Positions 42,371-43,642 of a DNA stretch of 43,642 bases are shown one piece after another; position 1 is the stretch's first letter; the number at the start of each line of letters is the position of its first letter. This DNA comes from Cyanobium sp. NIES-981. Lineage in GTDB: Bacteria > Cyanobacteriota > Cyanobacteriia > PCC-6307 > Cyanobiaceae. The stretch covers positions 1 through 43,642 of the forward strand of contig CAMDVN010000015.1 of the NCBI GenBank assembly GCA_945877595.1. Direction: 5' to 3'. The translations under genes were made by a program, and so were the position numbers. The notes beneath the pieces are model-generated. The model was not told where the DNA came from, did no database searches, and saw only the letters and a list, made by a program, of their open reading frames with translations.

Positions 42371-43642
42371 ATGTTGCGTGTCGCAGTAGTGGGCGGCGGT
42401 CCAAGTGGCTCCTGCGCTGCCGAGGTGCTCGCGAAGGCCGGGATCCAAACCTGGATTTTCGAGCGCAAGCTCGATAACGCCAAGCCATGTGGCGGAGCAA
42501 TTCCCCTGTGCATGGTTCAAGAGTTTGACTTGCCTGAGTCAATTATTGACCGCAAGGTGCGCAACATGAAGATGATTTCACCTTCCAACCGCGAGGTGGA
42601 CATCAATCTCGACAACGAGGATGAATACATCGGCATGTGCCGTCGGGAAGTCATGGATGCCTACCTGCGCAACCGCGCCGCCGGGCTCGGAGCCCAGCTT
42701 GTCAATGGTCTGGTGACGAAGATTGATACTGGTTCAAAGCGTCAGGGGCCTTACACCCTCACCTACTCCGACTACGCATCCGGAGAGGCCACGGGGGAAA
42801 CCAAGAGCATTGAAGTCGATGTGATCATCGGTGCCGACGGTGCCAACAGTCGCGTGGCCAAGGCCATGGATGCCGGCGATTACAACGTGGCAATCGCTTT
42901 CCAGGAACGGATCAAACTTCCGCCTGAAGAGATGAAATATTACGAAAGCCTAGCTGAAATGTACGTGGGCACGGATGTGTCCCCCGATTTCTATGCTTGG
43001 GTGTTCCCCAAATATGATCACGTAGCCGTTGGTACCGGCACGATGCAGCAGAATCAAGGCTTGATTAAAAGCCTTCAGGAGGGAATCCGGGAACGTGCCA
43101 AAAAGCGGCTGGTTAATGGCGAAGTGATCAAGGTGGAGGCCCATCCGATCCCTGAACACCCCCGTCCAAGGCGCGTGGTTGGTCGCATGGCCCTCGTGGG
43201 CGATGCTGCTGGGTATGTGACCAAGAGTTCCGGTGAAGGCATTTACTTTGCTGCAAAAAGTGGCCGCATGTGTGCCGAGCAGATTGTGGCTGCAAGCCAC
43301 AGTGGCCAAAGCATCCCCAGCGAGGCCGATCTCAAGGTCTATATCAAAAAATGGGATCGGAAGTATGGGGCCACCTACAAGGTGCTCGAGTTACTCCAAA
43401 ATATTTTCTATCGCAACGATGCTGCCCGTGAGGCATTCGTCGAAATGTGTGATGACAAAGACGTTCAACGTCTTACTTTTGACAGTTATCTCTACAAGCG
43501 GGTCGTCATGATGAATCCGTGGCAGCAGGTAAAACTTACCTTAATGACGATTGGTTCGGTTCTGCGCGGTAATGCCCTAGCCCCGCAGGGCTACAAGCCT
43601 GTTGACAGCGCTGTTCGAGGCGATGCCGAAGTGAACGCCATG
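42371..43642 (+). CDS. chlP: Geranylgeranyl reductase ChlP (partial, 3' end cut by window)
   Basis: It reduces the geranylgeranyl side chain to phytyl for chlorophyll and tocopherol. 424 codons are visible and no stop is reached; full proteins are near 450 residues. The FAD Rossmann motif is VAVVGGGPSGSCAAEVLAKA at the start, followed by IFERKLDNAKPCGGAIPLCM (substrate-binding region). Later come VIIGADGANSRVAKAMDAGD and GRMALVGDAAGYVTKSSGEG, which bind FAD. ATG 42371 is preceded at 8 bases by GGTGGAG, a fair Shine-Dalgarno. It is divergent from vanY. Confidence 0.96.
   Translation, partial: MLRVAVVGGGPSGSCAAEVLAKAGIQTWIFERKLDNAKPCGGAIPLCMVQEFDLPESIIDRKVRNMKMISPSNREVDINLDNEDEYIGMCRREVMDAYLRNRAAGLGAQLVNGLVTKIDTGSKRQGPYTLTYSDYASGEATGETKSIEVDVIIGADGANSRVAKAMDAGDYNVAIAFQERIKLPPEEMKYYESLAEMYVGTDVSPDFYAWVFPKYDHVAVGTGTMQQNQGLIKSLQEGIRERAKKRLVNGEVIKVEAHPIPEHPRPRRVVGRMALVGDAAGYVTKSSGEGIYFAAKSGRMCAEQIVAASHSGQSIPSEADLKVYIKKWDRKYGATYKVLELLQNIFYRNDAAREAFVEMCDDKDVQRLTFDSYLYKRVVMMNPWQQVKLTLMTIGSVLRGNALAPQGYKPVDSAVRGDAEVNAM

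Overview
The window is about 43.6 kb of GC-rich chromosome from a unicellular cyanobacterium, most likely of the Synechococcus/Cyanobium group. The pointers are ChlP, PxcA, Psb32, a Ccb2/Ccb4-type cytochrome b6 maturation factor, CcsA, a class II fructose/sedoheptulose bisphosphatase, GlgC, and a single LptF/G permease beside LptA and LptB. Genus-level assignment is inference from gene content, base composition and remembered homologues; no search was run. Genes are dense and mostly core metabolism.

Layout. 1-5287: end of an RNA uracil methyltransferase, pheT on the minus strand, then rpmG, rpsR and an RNase II/R exonuclease. 5293-15269: a FAD oxidoreductase divergent from metG, then lptC, a convergent ccb factor, terB-like, psb32, pxcA, cobU, trmL and a LysM/M23 peptidase. 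15314-20274: the accessory part. A tRNA-Met(CAT) is followed about 1.6 kb downstream by a decayed copy of its own 3' half and terminator. Between the copies is little but one AT-rich lipoprotein gene. This is the footprint of an old integration at the tRNA 3' end. Next come a GH57-type protein, a secreted von Willebrand A (DUF1194) protein with a PEP-CTERM-like tail, and a cyanobacterial protein of unknown function with a Gly/Ser/Arg-rich middle. 20493-27600: 2-Cys peroxiredoxin, purS-purQ, a small secreted protein, a cobalamin riboswitch controlling hupE-cobW, a pentapeptide-repeat protein, a UPRT-like protein that has lost its PRPP motif, a small membrane protein and ilvD. 27597-35522: unknown protein, CIA30, pgl, gnd, glgC, hemA and glpX on the minus strand, then rpe on the plus strand. 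35687-42275: a tandem 16-bp repeat, then ccsA, lptF/G, lptB, lptA, DUF309, typA and a VanY carboxypeptidase, all minus strand. 42371-end: chlP, cut by the window edge.

Functional themes. Carbon flow is well represented: oxidative pentose phosphate (pgl, gnd), Calvin cycle (glpX, rpe) and glycogen (glgC). Tetrapyrrole, cytochrome and cobalamin chemistry recurs (hemA, chlP, ccb, ccsA, cobU, riboswitch-hupE-cobW). Outer-membrane lipopolysaccharide export is split between lptC and the lptA-lptB-lptF cluster about 27 kb away.

I found no clearly new multi-gene defence or mobile system. The best leads are the fossil tRNA-Met island, the UPRT-like protein without its PRPP site, the vWA/PEP-CTERM protein with no exosortase nearby, the riboswitch-hupE-cobW unit, and three independent short tandem repeats.
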